NCBI RefSeq assembly: GCF_964199755.1
Contig: NC_133899.1
Location: 2,604,001 to 2,668,000, forward strand
From: Larus michahellis
Taxonomy: Eukaryota > Chordata > Aves > Charadriiformes > Laridae
Direction: 5' to 3'
Length of the DNA stretch: 64,000 nt
Of this stretch, positions 10,345-22,049 are shown piece after piece. The notes below the pieces were generated by a model that worked only from the letters and a program-made list of their open reading frames with translations, searched no databases and had not been told where the DNA came from. The first letter of the stretch is position 1. Each line of letters opens with the position of its first letter. The translations under genes and the position numbers were made by a program.

Positions 10345-13300
10345 GTGAGTGCCGCCGCCCTCCCGCGCCGCCGCCCTCAGGGGGAAACCGCCTCCCTCAG
10401 GGGGGTCCGCCCGGGGATGGGCTCCCTCAGGCCGGGGCTGCCCTCGCCCCTCGAGGCGAGCAGCTCCCGCCGCCCGAGGAGAGCGGGTCGCTGCCGCGAG
10501 CCCCCCTCGTTCTCCCCGTCCCGGCTCATCGTCCCCGCCCCGAGGGACCCCCGCTGCCCATCGCGCCCTCCCCGGGGCCCGGCTGAGGGGCCTGGGTCCG
10601 GGCAGCGCCCGTCTCCCTCCGACGCTTCTGAGGGGGCTTGTCGGCGCCCCGAAAGTTTGTGTAGAAGAGGCGGGGACGCCAAGTTCAGCCGGGCTTTGTC
10701 CGTGACAGTTCCTCTGCTGAAACATCAGGAAATGGCACTAACAATAAGAGAGAGCAGTGGCACTTGTGGAGAGTGTTTTGCTTGCCTGCTTCTGCCTTAC
10801 CTGCCTGTGGCGACCTTGTACGGGCCGAGAAAGTTTGCCCCTTACTGAGGAAACCAAGGGGGAAGGTTGTTCAGCTGCTCCTCATGTGAGTGGGTTGTTA
10901 AAGGATTTTATTTCTTTCTTTCTTTCCAAAAGACTGCAAGCCGTTGTATCTAATGAAGTAGCCAGTAACGCCGTGCTTCAGAGCCCCTTGGTTTTGGGTT
11001 CAGCAGATGGGCAAGGTACAAAAGCCTTGGTCTGTGGGCTGTTGAAGTTGGGGGATGGCAGGTGAGCAAGTGCTCCCTGTCCACACACATCTCGGTTCTG
11101 TTTTCAAGCAGAACAGCATCCCATGGAAACTGTATTCACGCATCTGCCCTGCTCGTGCTGGTTTGAGACACCCAAGCTGCCCCCAAAATTGGTAGCTTAG
11201 GATTTTACAGGTGTGGGGATGATCAGCTGTAGGTCCTGACTGTGTGGAGTAGTCTTGGTTGATATTGGTATGGGTGCTTCAGGAGCACTACACCCTTAGC
11301 AGTGGTGTAAATTTTTGCCTAAGCACGCGTAGGCAAAAGACTGGCACCTTCAGGAGAGTTTTTTTGCCTTCTAGTGGGAGTTATCCTGTGTCTGGTGCAA
11401 TCTGACATCAGTTGATGTACTGGTATATAAGGAAAGCTGAAGTGGTGTGCTTAGACTCTGGCAAAGCCGCAAAACAGAAGCCACCTTAAAATCAATTGTC
11501 AATAAAAGGAAAACAATTTTCTGGCAAATAAGGGGACAGAATTTCTTTGAGGAGCATTTTGTAAATGCAGAAAGTTATCAACACAGTTGTAAGTCAAATT
11601 GGACAGAGAAGTGGAGGTGTTCAAGGACAGGTTGGATGGGGCTTTGAGCAACCTGGTCTAGTGGGAGGTATCCCTGCCTGTGGCAGGAGGATGGAACTAG
11701 ATGATCTTTAAGGTCCCTTCCCACCCAAACCATTCTATGATTCTATGAAATTACTGCACTTCCCTGTGTAGCTCTGAGTCATGCAACTGGAACGTATTAT
11801 TATTTTACTTGCCTGTGCATCAGCTGACTTGAATTAGCTTTTGGAGCCAATATGCCAAAGCATCTTCTTTTGACAAAAAGTTCTGAAGTATTTAGTTGGA
11901 AATTCTCTATCGTGCATTAGAGCCTGACTTTCTTCCTTCTCTTCCAGTGCATCCACTTTGGCAGAGTCCACTTACAATTCCTGGGGGCACCCGACAGTCT
12001 CCTATCAATATCCAGTGGAGAGACAGTGTTTATGACCCTTTTCTGAAGCCTCTGAAAATCAGCTACGACCCAACAACGTGTCTTCACATCTGGAACAATG
12101 GATATTCGTTCCTGGTTGAGTTTGATGATTCAACTGATAGATCAAGTAAGCAAAACTCAGAAAAATCTATTTATTGTCTTAATGCTTAGAAAGGAGAAAT
12201 ATTTGCATGATGTAAAACCTCAGGACAAATGCTGAAAATGAATATACAGTAAAAGAATGCTTTAGCTACACGTGGACTTACAGTGATGGGAATTGTAATG
12301 CAGAAGTTCTATATAGGTCTTACTTTTATGATGTACTTATTACCATGGACACTGTGCACAAATCCTCTGTTGTAGGTTGAAATTATTCTTATTGCACAAG
12401 CCTTAATGCCCTGCCTTTTGATGAGGTCTTGTAATATCACAGCTTTGTCTATATGAGTCAATCTTCAGTCATATGTGTGTGTATGTACTTAATTTTAAAT
12501 GAGATTCCTATTAAAGTAATCTGCCACTTATCTCTTTTGTGGTGTTAACAGATATATTTAATGCATTTGAAATAATCAGTAGCACAATGACTTTCAGTTG
12601 GAAAGCATATATACTTATCTCAATAAGCTTTTGGAGAATTAAACGATAGTCAGCTGCTACCACCGGGAGCAGGTGCATGTGTTCCTGTTGTTTTAGTATA
12701 AGCAGGAGTCCATGCATCTGAAATCCAATTATGCATTCTGGCAAGTTGTGAATCAGCTGTGTCAGCACGCTGACCTGAGCAGATAAGTTTTTTTTAATGC
12801 TCAATAGAGTCAAGTAACTTAAACTCAAGATATTGCTACCAAATTCGAGATTTCCTGTGTGTTGTTACTTTAAAAGTTGAGTTTACCAAACAGTATTGCT
12901 GGTATGTATAAAGAAGGTATTTCTTAAAGGTAGGTGAACTGGTAGCAGTTGGTCAGGGATATTGTGTAGCACGTGATTCATGTCAGTTACTCAGCTTGTC
13001 CTGGAGGGAAAAATTGAAGGACCGAGGACAAGTTTGAACCTGTTCGATTAGAGTAATATATGTTTAAGATTGCCATAAGAGTTACCAGATCCTCACAGGT
13101 GATTTAGTAATGCCCTTGGGAAAGAGGTCTTCAGCATGCTAATAAAAACATATGCTTTGTCTCTACTATACCAGTATTTTTGGTTGATTGGAAAGAGGCT
13201 GATAAAACAATGTAGCAAAAACAGTAGCGGTGGAATGCATGGAGCTTTCAGGGGCTTGTCTAACATTTGGGGTTTTTCTTGGTTTTATTGCTTATAGCTC

Positions 13301-16300
13301 TTCACCCAGAACATTAGTTTCCAACCAGGGAATACTCTTGCCCCTGTTCATTTGAGCGCTATGATACGTAATGAAGAAACCAAATAGTGCCCTTCTGTTT
13401 TTTTTAGTACAAACTGCTATTGTGTTAGTGAGGTGGGGTTAGAGGAGAGACTAAGATAGAGACATCACTTGTTAGCTCATCAGAGACTTCTATCTTACTA
13501 ACTTTAGATCAGTTTTGCTCTTAATTTAACAGTCTTTTACTTTATACAGCCATACCCCGCTATCTGTTGAGGATACATTTCTGAAAAGCGTAATGTTTTG
13601 CAGTTCAATGGATAACAAAGTCATTTTTTTTTTCTCCAAGAATTAATGTAATGGAGGGGAATTGCCTGCAGCAGGTTAAGAAATACGCAAGTTTTAAATA
13701 CACAGGGGCAGTTTTGGTGACATAAAGGCAAGCATCAGGACTGTCAATTAGAGGGGCACTGGCCTTTCAGAGGCTGGCTATTCAGAGTGCATCACAGCTC
13801 TGAAAGATCTTACCCGCTTCATCTATAAGACTTGAGATAAATCTTTAAGTGTGAGTATTCTTGCTGCCTCTTTCTGGATGGCTGCCTTTTCATCATTATC
13901 ATCCTCCTCAACTGAACTACAGTCAATGAAGGGTGATGACGGCTAGTGGAGGATGGCATTAAATGATCAGTGGCAGGACTCCAAAATGACAGAGAAACAA
14001 CAGATCATGGGATGTTGCTGTATAAATAGCCAGGTTTTCAAGTGCCTGCCTCTCTCCTCCACCTTTCTCTGTTTACTGTTGCTATTTCTGATTTTTCTTT
14101 CTGCCAGCTTCTGTGTAACAATAATAGAAATGCGGAGAAGGAAGCTTATGAAGGAAGCCCTTAAACAAACAAAAAAAGCAACAAAATTGAAACATAAGAT
14201 CAAAAAGACAAAATGAAACGTGCATCCAGGATAGACAAAAATGCCCAACTTCTGAGATGAGGCAAAGCAAGACCTGGGCAAAAGATGAAGGTAGTGCTGC
14301 CATGGGGTGTTTGTTTATGAGCAGAGCAAGAGGATGAAGAAGAAAGAGGGTGCGGGGAAAGTATGTACAGAATGTGGTCCTGTCTGTGTGCATGAATGCC
14401 ATCTACTGCAAGGAAATAAGACTGAAACAGACTAGGACTACAATAAAAAGCTGATGTGATTCTTTCCTCTGGTTGTTAGAGTTCCTTTAAATTTCTGTTT
14501 TGAAATTATCAAGACTGGTAAATTGAGAGGAAATTAAATGACAAAAATGCTTGTAAAGGGACTGTAAGCTCCTGTTTGTTTCCTGTCACTTTCTAGTGTC
14601 CGCTATAGAATCTGATTTGCTAAGTATGTGAATGTGATTATTTACATGAATGTAATCACTTGTGGGTTTGCATCATCATATAATCAGGAATGGATAGTTT
14701 TAGAGTGCAGAAACTTTAATTCTGAAAGACTTGGCAGTGTGGGACACATCTTCATCCCATCCTTGAAAGTTACTTTTCTCCATCACCATTTTTTTAGTGA
14801 TGGTCAGTATTGCATTTATGTGAAGAGCTCAACAACAGTGGATGAAATTAGTTAAATGTCAATTTGCGTAGCTTATTTTAGCTTATTCTTTTATCACACA
14901 CAAACCTATCTAGTTAGAATTTCAAAACTGCTGTCTGTTTTTTGGGTAAAGGACAAGAAAGCTCTTAATGCCTCTCATTGTTTTCTCCTCAGCATTACAG
15001 TGATTAACTTCTTTTCAAAAGTAGCGTTGGAATTACGTACTTTATACAGTGGTTTGCTACAAAATTTAACCATGATGTACAGTTAAGTAAAAATCAGCAA
15101 ATGGGTCTCTACAGCTACATATTTGTTGTTACCCCTTTGGAAGTAATTATGGTCTGTCATTTACCAGCTGCTGTGATGTAATAACTAGCAAGAAGACTTT
15201 GCAGAATGATCCTCCTTCAGTTAGCAGGAAATGAGTAAAAACCAACGCTACACAGAAAACTAGGCATAGACTTTTTCATTCATGTGTTTGCAAAATGATG
15301 AGATGCCTCCTGAAATCAGGAGAGCAGATTGTGTGTTTACCCTTACTCATGGCTAAAAAGTGCATTAAAGCTTCCATAAACTCAGAATCTTGCCCATAGG
15401 CAGACTGTATGTTTAGATGCTTTGTAGAGCGTAGCTTTAGCAGTTTAGAGTAGACACAATATTACCATATATCTGGCTGTACAGGAGATCTTTCAACGCT
15501 GGTTATGCAGTCTGAAAGCTGCATTGAAGCAGAATAGTGGGTTTGGATTTTTGTAACTTAAAAAAAATCAGAATTGAACATCTGACGCAGTGTAGTGATA
15601 ATACTGGCAAAACTGGATTTTTGAAGTCTTGTATTGTCATGGGAAATGTCAATATTTTTTTCATAGCTATTGAGGCATCGCTGGGATGTCATTTAATAGA
15701 TACATCCATTGCTTTGTCATACGTGTTGCATCTCGTAAGGCAGTTCTCATGTGCTTGCTTGAAGAGAAGAGCACAGAACGTAACATGTAATCACCATGAC
15801 TCTGACAAACTTCATGTGAATTGGAAAAAACCAGTAGTTCCCTTGAGGGGAGATGGATGAGGAGACTATTTAGCTTATCTTCAATTTGATATAGTTGATT
15901 CAAACTGCAGGGAAAAAGTGTGATGTGTTTGCTTGAACAATTTTGTCATAGCAAATTAAATTGTAAAAGTAGCCAAGCAATAGGGGATTGCTTCATTTAA
16001 CATAGTTGCTGATTTCTTCCTTGGGCAAACTTATTTCAAGTAGGATCTTGCTGTGTTACTTGTCTGGACAATTCTAAATCATGTTTATTAATGTGTGTCT
16101 TGTTTTGTTTTTTAGTAATCGTTGGAGGTCCCTTGGAAAACCAATACAGGCTAAAGCAGTTCCATTTCCATTGGGGAGCTATAAACGAGTGGGGTTCAGA
16201 ACACACAGTTGACAGTAAATTTTACCCAGCAGAGGTATGAGATAAAATGCTGAACAGTGCAAACACTTGTGGGGACTGGGGGTTGGGTCTCAGACTGTCT

Positions 16301-19300
16301 GTGACTGTCCTGCGTGATAGAAAACTCCCTATTTGAAGAATTGCAGTTTACTGTTACGGATCAGACCTGGTAGGTGCCACAGCTCATCTACTGTTGCATT
16401 AGGAAGTTCATGCTCACTGTGTTTTCTGGAGAAGAACACAGTCTTAAAATTGAACGTTGGCCCCATTACTGAAAGTTTCAGTAATGTTTTCTTCTCCCTG
16501 AATGTCCCCAGGGGTAGCTGCGGGCAAGCCAATGGCAGGCAGCAAAGTATCATTGCTATTCCAGCTCTGTCTAGATGGAGTGGCACAACTCTGCTTGTCC
16601 TTCCCCCTTTTAAAGGGGAAAACGATGAGACAGAAAGCAGACTGAGGGCACACTCAAGTCTTAATGAACTCCCAGGTCCCAGCTAATGTGGTGCAGATCA
16701 GGCGGACAGCAAATACTGAGGTAAATATGCAAGCTCAGATCTCAATTAAAAAAAACAAAAACAAAACCAAAAAAACCAAATGCAAGTGCTTTGCCTCTGA
16801 GCTGCAGTGAGCTAAGAGTTCATAAGGTGTAGGATCTGTTTTCTTGGGAGCATGGTGAATGCACTGCATCTCAGCTGCTGTCTGTAGTGGACCTCCAAAT
16901 CTCCCAGTCCTTAGCTGCCTTAAAATCACTTTATTTCTCTGCAAGTGTTTAGTTATAATAAATAAAGCACATATTGAATACCCTTTTAAAAAAAGTATTT
17001 AAAGAGAAAATGGAAGATTATTTAATTCTCACGCCTATACCTGTAACTCAAGAAGTCTGGTCCTGCTTACGTTGTATACAGTAACTGTCTGGTGTATGTG
17101 ACCCCAGAGATTTGGCTAATGATAGAAAGTTTATTCCAGTTACAGCAATATTTTTATATGTTTCTTAAAGTCATTAGAATAATGTACAGCAGAGTTCTGT
17201 GGTAATTTAGTGGTTATCATGATCACTTTATCTTCTGTTTTCAACTTGTAAGTGATTATTAAAGTAGCAAAACTTTTGTGATTAAGTAACTACTAAGGCA
17301 GAAAAAGAGTCAATAAAAAGGATGGAGCCAATGGGGAAAAATGCAGATTAAGCTGCTGTTATGGTCTGAGAAACCCACGCAGTCTCCCACAGACAAAATC
17401 CCTTTTGTATGTGTGAAATATAGTTTATGGGTCTTTGGCTGTTGTTTAAAAAAAAAAGAAAAAAAACAACAACAAAAAAAAAAAGAAGGGAAGCACCATT
17501 ATTTTCCAATAAAATTTTGGTCCTCGTTTTTGCGGTGTTTGATTTCTGAGGTAGCTCACTGCAGTGTCTCAAATTGTCAAGGACCAAAAGATCAAAAGCC
17601 AAGTTTCTTGCTATCATTACTGTGCTCTGTGCATGTGTTGATTTCTGATTCATTTATATTTCAGTTGCATTTGGTACACTGGAATGCAGTTGTGTACCCA
17701 ACTTTTGAAGAAGCTGTGATGGAAGGTAACGGCTTGGCTGTTATTGGCGTGTTTTTAAAGGTAATTTCACTTTGTGTAATAAGCTGTAATGATGCCTTTT
17801 TATTTTGTTAAAACTGATTTAGGACAAAATACCTCTAGATTGTTGTTGTTTTCAAAAACTACTGATTAAGGTAGAAATGTAGAATGTCAGCTTAATGATT
17901 CTCTAACTTCTACCTGTCTTCTGCAGCTAGGAGCACATCATGAAGGGCTGCAGACACTGGTTGATGCCTTACCAGCAGTTAAACACAAGGTAAGTATTTT
18001 TAAGCGTCCCACCAGTTATCACACAGCAAAACTAACGCAGTCATTCAACCTAAAGGATACTTTGAGAATAGCAAAACACTAATAAATGCTTTCTTCCTTA
18101 GATGTCATCAGGGGACCTGATTGACACATTGGGTGAATTGCTGATTATACTGAAGGGGCAGAAAGCTAATTATTAAGGAGGAATTCTATACTTTAAGCTT
18201 TCCAAACCTCTTGATTTAAGAAATCATGCTCTTGAGATTGTATCCCCGTAGATGGGCATGCACATGTTTAATGCTTCACCTCACTGAAGCTTGCCCTTCT
18301 GCTTCTATGAAAACCTATGACACTGGATTAGCTTTTGTATGTTGTTTAACCGGAAGGAACTCTCTGTGAAGAGGAGATTATGCTTTGCCTTTTTTTTTTT
18401 TTAAACTGTAAGCTTTCTGCGAGGGGAATGAGACGCTTTCTTCATAGCTCATTTATGACTTCTGCCAGGAGAGGGAGTGCTGCATCTCTGATAGTGCTCA
18501 GAAGCAGCTCACGCTCCTCTGAGTGCCTGTTCCTTTTTGAAAGTACACAAGAAAACCACACATCAAGAATTTTGCTGGCGTGTGAGCACATCCAGTTGAA
18601 GTTGCCGTGCCATTATTTATCGCAGTAAGGATTTTTTTAATCCAAATAAAACAAAGTATTTATGGCAGTGCAGTGCAAATTCTGCCAGATAAATGCCAAA
18701 CAAGTCAGTTCAGTGCCAAAACGACCCACAAAAATCTGTGAATATACATCCATTATGAGAAGATAATATTTTACAGCATATGAATTTGAAAGAAACTGAA
18801 GATCTTTTTTTAAAAAGAAAACCAAACAAGTAGTATCAAACATTAGGCTCATCAAGCTGCATGTGGGCTGCTCTGAAAGAGATCTCACTTCCAAAGGGTG
18901 TCAGTCACCCAGCAACTCATCAGCACTTAATTTAAAATGTTTGAAAACTTTTGCTGCCTTGCCAGCGTTATCACTGACTTAAGTACCGAACCCTGAGGAA
19001 CAGCACCCTGGTGAGGAGGAGGAGGAAGGTCAGATAATACCTGTTCTGATGTTCTTGCACCTTCCTCTCGTACATGACAGGTGAAAGCTCCCATCTAGAA
19101 TCTCTTGTCCAACTCCCTATTTTTGAAAAATTCTCTAACATTTCCCATTCTCAGTGGGGAACCAATAAAGCCTATCTAAGGAAAAACAGGATCTTCATTT
19201 CCTGCACTGCTAGTGTATCCTGGAAGTACCCCAGAAGTAAAATGTTTGTGTAGGAAATCTAGGCTCTGAAGCTCCTATGTGCTGTCTGGTATCTCACTTG

Positions 19301-22049
19301 TGGGAGTGCACATTCTGGAGACAAGAATACGCAATGGGATTTAAATAAAATTTTAGTCCCCCTCCCTCTCCCTGCTGCCTAAAATCACGTGGTGAAAAGT
19401 AAAAGCGCTACTGTTTGCAGTCTATTAATTATATGTCAGAACTACCTGAACTTATTCCACCATTTATTCTTTCTTTTTCCTGTTTGCTTCTAGCTCCCAC
19501 AAAGACGTAGTCAGTTGCTCCTTCACACTCCTTGTTTCTTCTGCACTGAATTCCTAATGGCTTGTGGGGACAACGGAAATGTTTAAATTTTGTCTACTCA
19601 CTATATGCCTCTTATACATTAAACCCAGCTTACAATTTTTTACAAGTTTATGGGGTTTTAAATTACTATGTTATGTAGATCATTATTAATATTCACAATA
19701 TCTAATTTTGCATATGCGTATATAACACATACAGTACTTAGTCTCATTGTTAAGATCTTTTTAAATCTTCTGTCATTTTTTTTTCTGGGCCTTAGGACAC
19801 TGTTATTGAGTTTGATGTCTTTGATCCTTCCTGTTTGATACCTTCATGCCCTGATTATTGGACGTATGCAGGCTCTTTGACTACTCCCCCACTTACCGAA
19901 TCGGTCACATGGATTATTAAGAAGAAGCCTATAGAGGTTGATGAGAATCAGGTAAAACTCATGCTTACGTTTCAAATCATACCATACCTGTTTGACTGCC
20001 TGCTGCCACGAAGGGGAGGATGCACAATGGTAGTTGCTTACCAGTGCCAGTAATTGTCTGTGAATACACAGAGATCAGTGGCTGCTTCACCCCCAGTATT
20101 TGTCTGGGGAGGTGTCCTGACATTAACAACAGCTAATATTGAAAGACTTTAGACCTATTCAGTATGCTCTCCAGCTCTCCAGTAGAGTTTTATCTTGATT
20201 AACAATGCCTTATGCTGGAAGCTGACCCTTGAAAACTTCTATGGTTATTTACTGGAACACTGCATAATTTTGCTCTCTTTACCAGGACACAGCCCTTTTT
20301 GTGGTAGGAAGGGAGGAGAAAGGGCAGGTTTTGTGAAATTCCAAACTATGACCTTTTGTGCATATTCTTGATAGCTGTGTGCATTTGCACAGAAATTTTG
20401 GAGAGACTGCAAGGGCTAATCCTTTGTTCTTCCCTGGGGTGGGCTCCGAAGGTACAGAAGGGATGGTGGGTGGCTCTGAGTCCTTCACATGCCATTCTGA
20501 TGGCGAGAGATAAAGCGAAGCCCACTGGGTTTTCTCCTTTGCCTTTGTAGGCATGTTTACTCTGTATTTGGCTGTACTGTCCTTGAATTCCTCTTTTTTT
20601 TATTCCCCTTTAAAAAGGACAGACAAACAGAGGTTTCAGCAAATGTTTGTGTTACAGAAGTTATTTCAAGTGGAGAAGCTTGTGGTCAATAGTCTGTTCT
20701 GACACCAACCCAAACTTGTCTCCATATGCCCTCTACTGCTTTTAATTTTAGTAGTTCATGTTATTGCTTGGTAGATGTAGGCACAAGTAGAAAATGGTCA
20801 GAAGGAGGACTCACTAGAACTATACTACAATTGTGGACTTTGTTGGAAGTTGTCAGGATTTTTTTGTCTATTCCAAGGAGTGGGGTACTTTGAGGGGCAT
20901 TACAGTATAGAAAAAGTCTAGGAGATTGTAGCAAAGCAAGTAAAAATGAACAGCGCCAAAAAATCTACCATTTTTTCATGGTTTAAGAGGTACTGAAAGC
21001 TATCTGTGCATAGTCCCTGGTTTTTGAAGCTTTGATTAAAAATGAAGTGCGAGTCCAACAACATGAGGCAAAATACTGATTTATTTTTTTTTTTAATACG
21101 ACTTTTGCATGGAGCTAGTCCATCTAGAAAGCCGTGCTCCAAAGGAACACTAACTGAAGAATAGGCATGTACATCATCTTAATGTTTTAGTTTACATAAA
21201 GGAACAGGACAGGAAGAACTGAAGATTGTTAACAGAGCAGAGAGAACTGAATGCATAGTGTATTGCTCTTCAATTGAAAATTTTTCTCTTTTTTTTTTTT
21301 TCCCTTGGCTCTTCTCTCTCATTCTTTTATGGCATAAAAAGGCTCATAGTTTACTTAACATTGTAATGCCCTTGTGAGCATTAAAAGCTGATCTGCTGCA
21401 TACTTTATTTTAATCCCCAGTTATAAACCACTAAGAACAACAACTATGTAGACTGTTGCTTGTTGAGGTTCTCTCTTTTCTGGGTGCCAGCATATGCATG
21501 TCTGTATAAGATAACAGAACTCCAGGAAGAGTGTAAATTAAGAAGGTTCGAGAGACTTATTTAAAGATAGCATATGTTCCAGTGTTTGAATGGGAATCGG
21601 TTCTGTCTCAGACATGCCACATTTGAGATTGAGTTTGCCTGAAGATGGCAAATGACAGTTCATCTTCTGCATTGATGTAGATGATGGCATAAATTTTACC
21701 AGCAGGTGACAAAGATGTGGCAGAAGTTTGTGCTAAACTTTCTCAGAATGCAAATGTAATAGTACCTCTGATTATTTTTTTTTCCAAGCATGAATTATTG
21801 TGTTTTGTTGTGAACTCCAATAATTCCTCAGTTAGTAAAGTCACAAAATCGGACATTTCTCATCCTCAGCTGGAGGCATTTCGGATGCTGCTCTTTACTT
21901 CAGATGGTGAAGAAGAAAAGAGAATGGTAGACAACTTTCGCCCTCTTCAGCCATTAATGAACAGAACCGTCCGTTCGTCCTTCCAAAGCAGGCATCTCTT
22001 GAATACTGAAGTACAGCCCAAGGACCATGCTGAGCAGATCAGGCCATAG
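10242..22049 (+). CDS. CA5A: carbonic anhydrase VA, mitochondrial (7 exons)
   Basis: Alpha-class carbonic anhydrase of the mitochondrial matrix; it interconverts CO2 and bicarbonate. Joining 10242-10344, 11948-12145, 16116-16234, 17665-17760, 17927-17989, 19796-19951 and 21870-22049 gives an unbroken 304-residue protein plus stop; human CA5A has 305. All introns are GT-AG and phases agree. Residues 1 to about 34 are Arg/Ala-rich without acidic residues until Asp33, as in a mitochondrial targeting peptide. Zinc ligands are His117, His119 and His142 (CA II His94, 96, 119), with Glu129 and Thr222 (Glu106, Thr199). Position 64 is Tyr (Tyr87) in place of the proton-shuttle His of CA II, a mark of CA V. 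CA5A rather than CA5B is chosen because SLC7A5 lies next to it, as in human. The start at 10242 is the only ATG in frame upstream of the conserved part, but its context is weak. Confidence 0.95.
10345..11947 (+). other. CA5A: CA5A intron 1
   Basis: The first 350 bases continue the CpG island. The rest is ordinary intron DNA carrying a short CR1 3' end (11607-11748). The acceptor is a pyrimidine-rich CTTCTCTTCCAG. Open frames running across 10349-11065 are GC-rich read-through with no family match. Confidence 0.85.
11607..11748 (+). mobile_element. CR1 LINE 3' end fragment
   Basis: This is the last part of a CR1 LINE in the same orientation as CA5A. It encodes the terminal ORF2 residues ([13 protein letters not shown], then a stop), then has the short CR1 3' UTR ending in the tail word ATTCTATG repeated (CATTCTATGATTCTATGA at 11731-11748). 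Only about 140 bases remain, the usual severe 5' truncation. CR1 is the dominant interspersed repeat of bird genomes. Confidence 0.92.
11948..12145 (+). CDS. CA5A: CA5A exon 2
   Basis: Encodes residues 35-100, including the conserved [11 protein letters not shown] segment that opens the alpha-CA fold, and [12 protein letters not shown], where Tyr87 replaces the CA II shuttle residue His64. Enters in phase 1 and leaves in phase 1 with donor GTAAGC. Residues match the mammalian CA5A exon with few substitutions. Confidence 0.96.
12146..16115 (+). other. CA5A: CA5A intron 2
   Basis: About 4 kb of AT-rich intron with no recognised gene. It holds a possible decayed DNA-transposon terminus at about 13552-13625 and an 87-codon frame (13953-14216) with a hydrophobic stretch and a Lys/Arg tail, judged spurious. 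The acceptor is TTTTGTTTTTTAG. Confidence 0.85.
16116..16234 (+). CDS. CA5A: CA5A exon 3
   Basis: Encodes residues 101-140: [19 protein letters not shown] with two zinc ligands (His117, His119) and the SEHTVD motif with Glu129, which orients Thr222 in the active site. Phase 1 in, phase 0 out; donor GTATGA is acceptable but not strong. Confidence 0.97.
16235..17664 (+). other. CA5A: CA5A intron 3
   Basis: Ordinary intron of 1.4 kb. It contains two A-rich simple stretches (16746-16783 and 17448-17484). Open frames across these stretches are read-through of low-complexity sequence; the frame at 17341-17811 merely runs through exon 4. Confidence 0.85.
17448..17484 (+). repeat. A-rich simple repeat
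   Basis: A 37-base stretch of A interrupted by single G and CAAC units, in CA5A intron 3, 180 bases before exon 4. No retroposed body is recognisable just 5' of it, so it may be a plain simple repeat rather than a retroposon tail. Confidence 0.8.
17665..17760 (+). CDS. CA5A: CA5A exon 4
   Basis: Encodes residues 141-172: [18 protein letters not shown] followed by [10 protein letters not shown]. His142 is the third zinc ligand. Phase 0 on both sides, 96 bases, donor GTAATT. Confidence 0.97.
17927..17989 (+). CDS. CA5A: CA5A exon 5
   Basis: A 63-base exon encoding 21 residues (173-193), [20 protein letters not shown] and a final Lys. It aligns without gaps to the equivalent human CA5A exon. 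Strong acceptor CTTCTGCAG and donor GTAAGT, phase 0 on both sides. Confidence 0.96.
17990..19795 (+). other. CA5A: CA5A intron 5
   Basis: Intron of 1.8 kb. It holds a possible alternative terminal exon at 18102-18176 and an AATAAA at 18645-18650 (see findings). A 12-base T-run follows at about 18389. The acceptor of exon 6 is TTTTTTTTCTGGGCCTTAG. Confidence 0.8.
19796..19951 (+). CDS. CA5A: CA5A exon 6
   Basis: Encodes residues 194-245, including [20 protein letters not shown]. Thr222 is the gatekeeper (CA II Thr199) that hydrogen-bonds zinc hydroxide, and Ser220-Leu221 line the pocket. Phase 0 in and out, donor GTAAAA. Confidence 0.97.
19952..21869 (+). other. CA5A: CA5A intron 6
   Basis: About 1.9 kb of intron with T-runs (near 21079 and 21291) and no recognised gene or repeat family. 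The acceptor is CTCATCCTCAG. Confidence 0.8.
21870..22049 (+). CDS. CA5A: CA5A exon 7 and stop codon
   Basis: Encodes residues 246-304 and stop TAG at 22047-22049. It contains the conserved LEAFRMLLF, the [11 protein letters not shown] motif that closes the alpha-CA fold, and a variable hydrophilic tail of about 20 residues. Phase 0 acceptor. An upstream in-frame extension to 21717 is intron read-through. Confidence 0.96.
   Translation: MEAFRMLLFTSDGEEEKRMVDNFRPLQPLMNRTVRSSFQSRHLLNTEVQPKDHAEQIRP

Larger units (their letters stand above)
10020..10700. promoter_or_regulatory. CpG island over CA5A first exon
   Basis: GC and CpG content rises abruptly at about 10.02 kb and falls after about 10.7 kb. 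The island covers the CA5A start codon. It contains an ATGGCGGC word (10142-10149, YY1-type) and CCGGAAG (10162-10168, ETS/GABP-type), both usual in TATA-less promoters and in genes for mitochondrial proteins. No convincing TATA box is seen. Its position between CA5A (+) and the candidate minus-strand exon at 9463-9537 suits a bidirectional promoter. The long open frames on both strands here are GC-rich shadows. Confidence 0.7.

Noticed and set aside
10015-10725. 236-codon minus-strand and 229-codon plus-strand frames over the first CpG island
   Set aside because: High GC removes stop codons in all frames; the products are Pro/Arg/Gly/Ala-rich without motifs. Only the 10242 frame joins to homologous exons.
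13953-14216. 87-codon + frame with a hydrophobic stretch and a Lys/Arg-rich tail in CA5A intron 2
   Set aside because: It looks like a small membrane protein, but an antisense frame of similar length overlaps it, it has no family match, and the basic tail comes from an AAA-rich low-complexity stretch.
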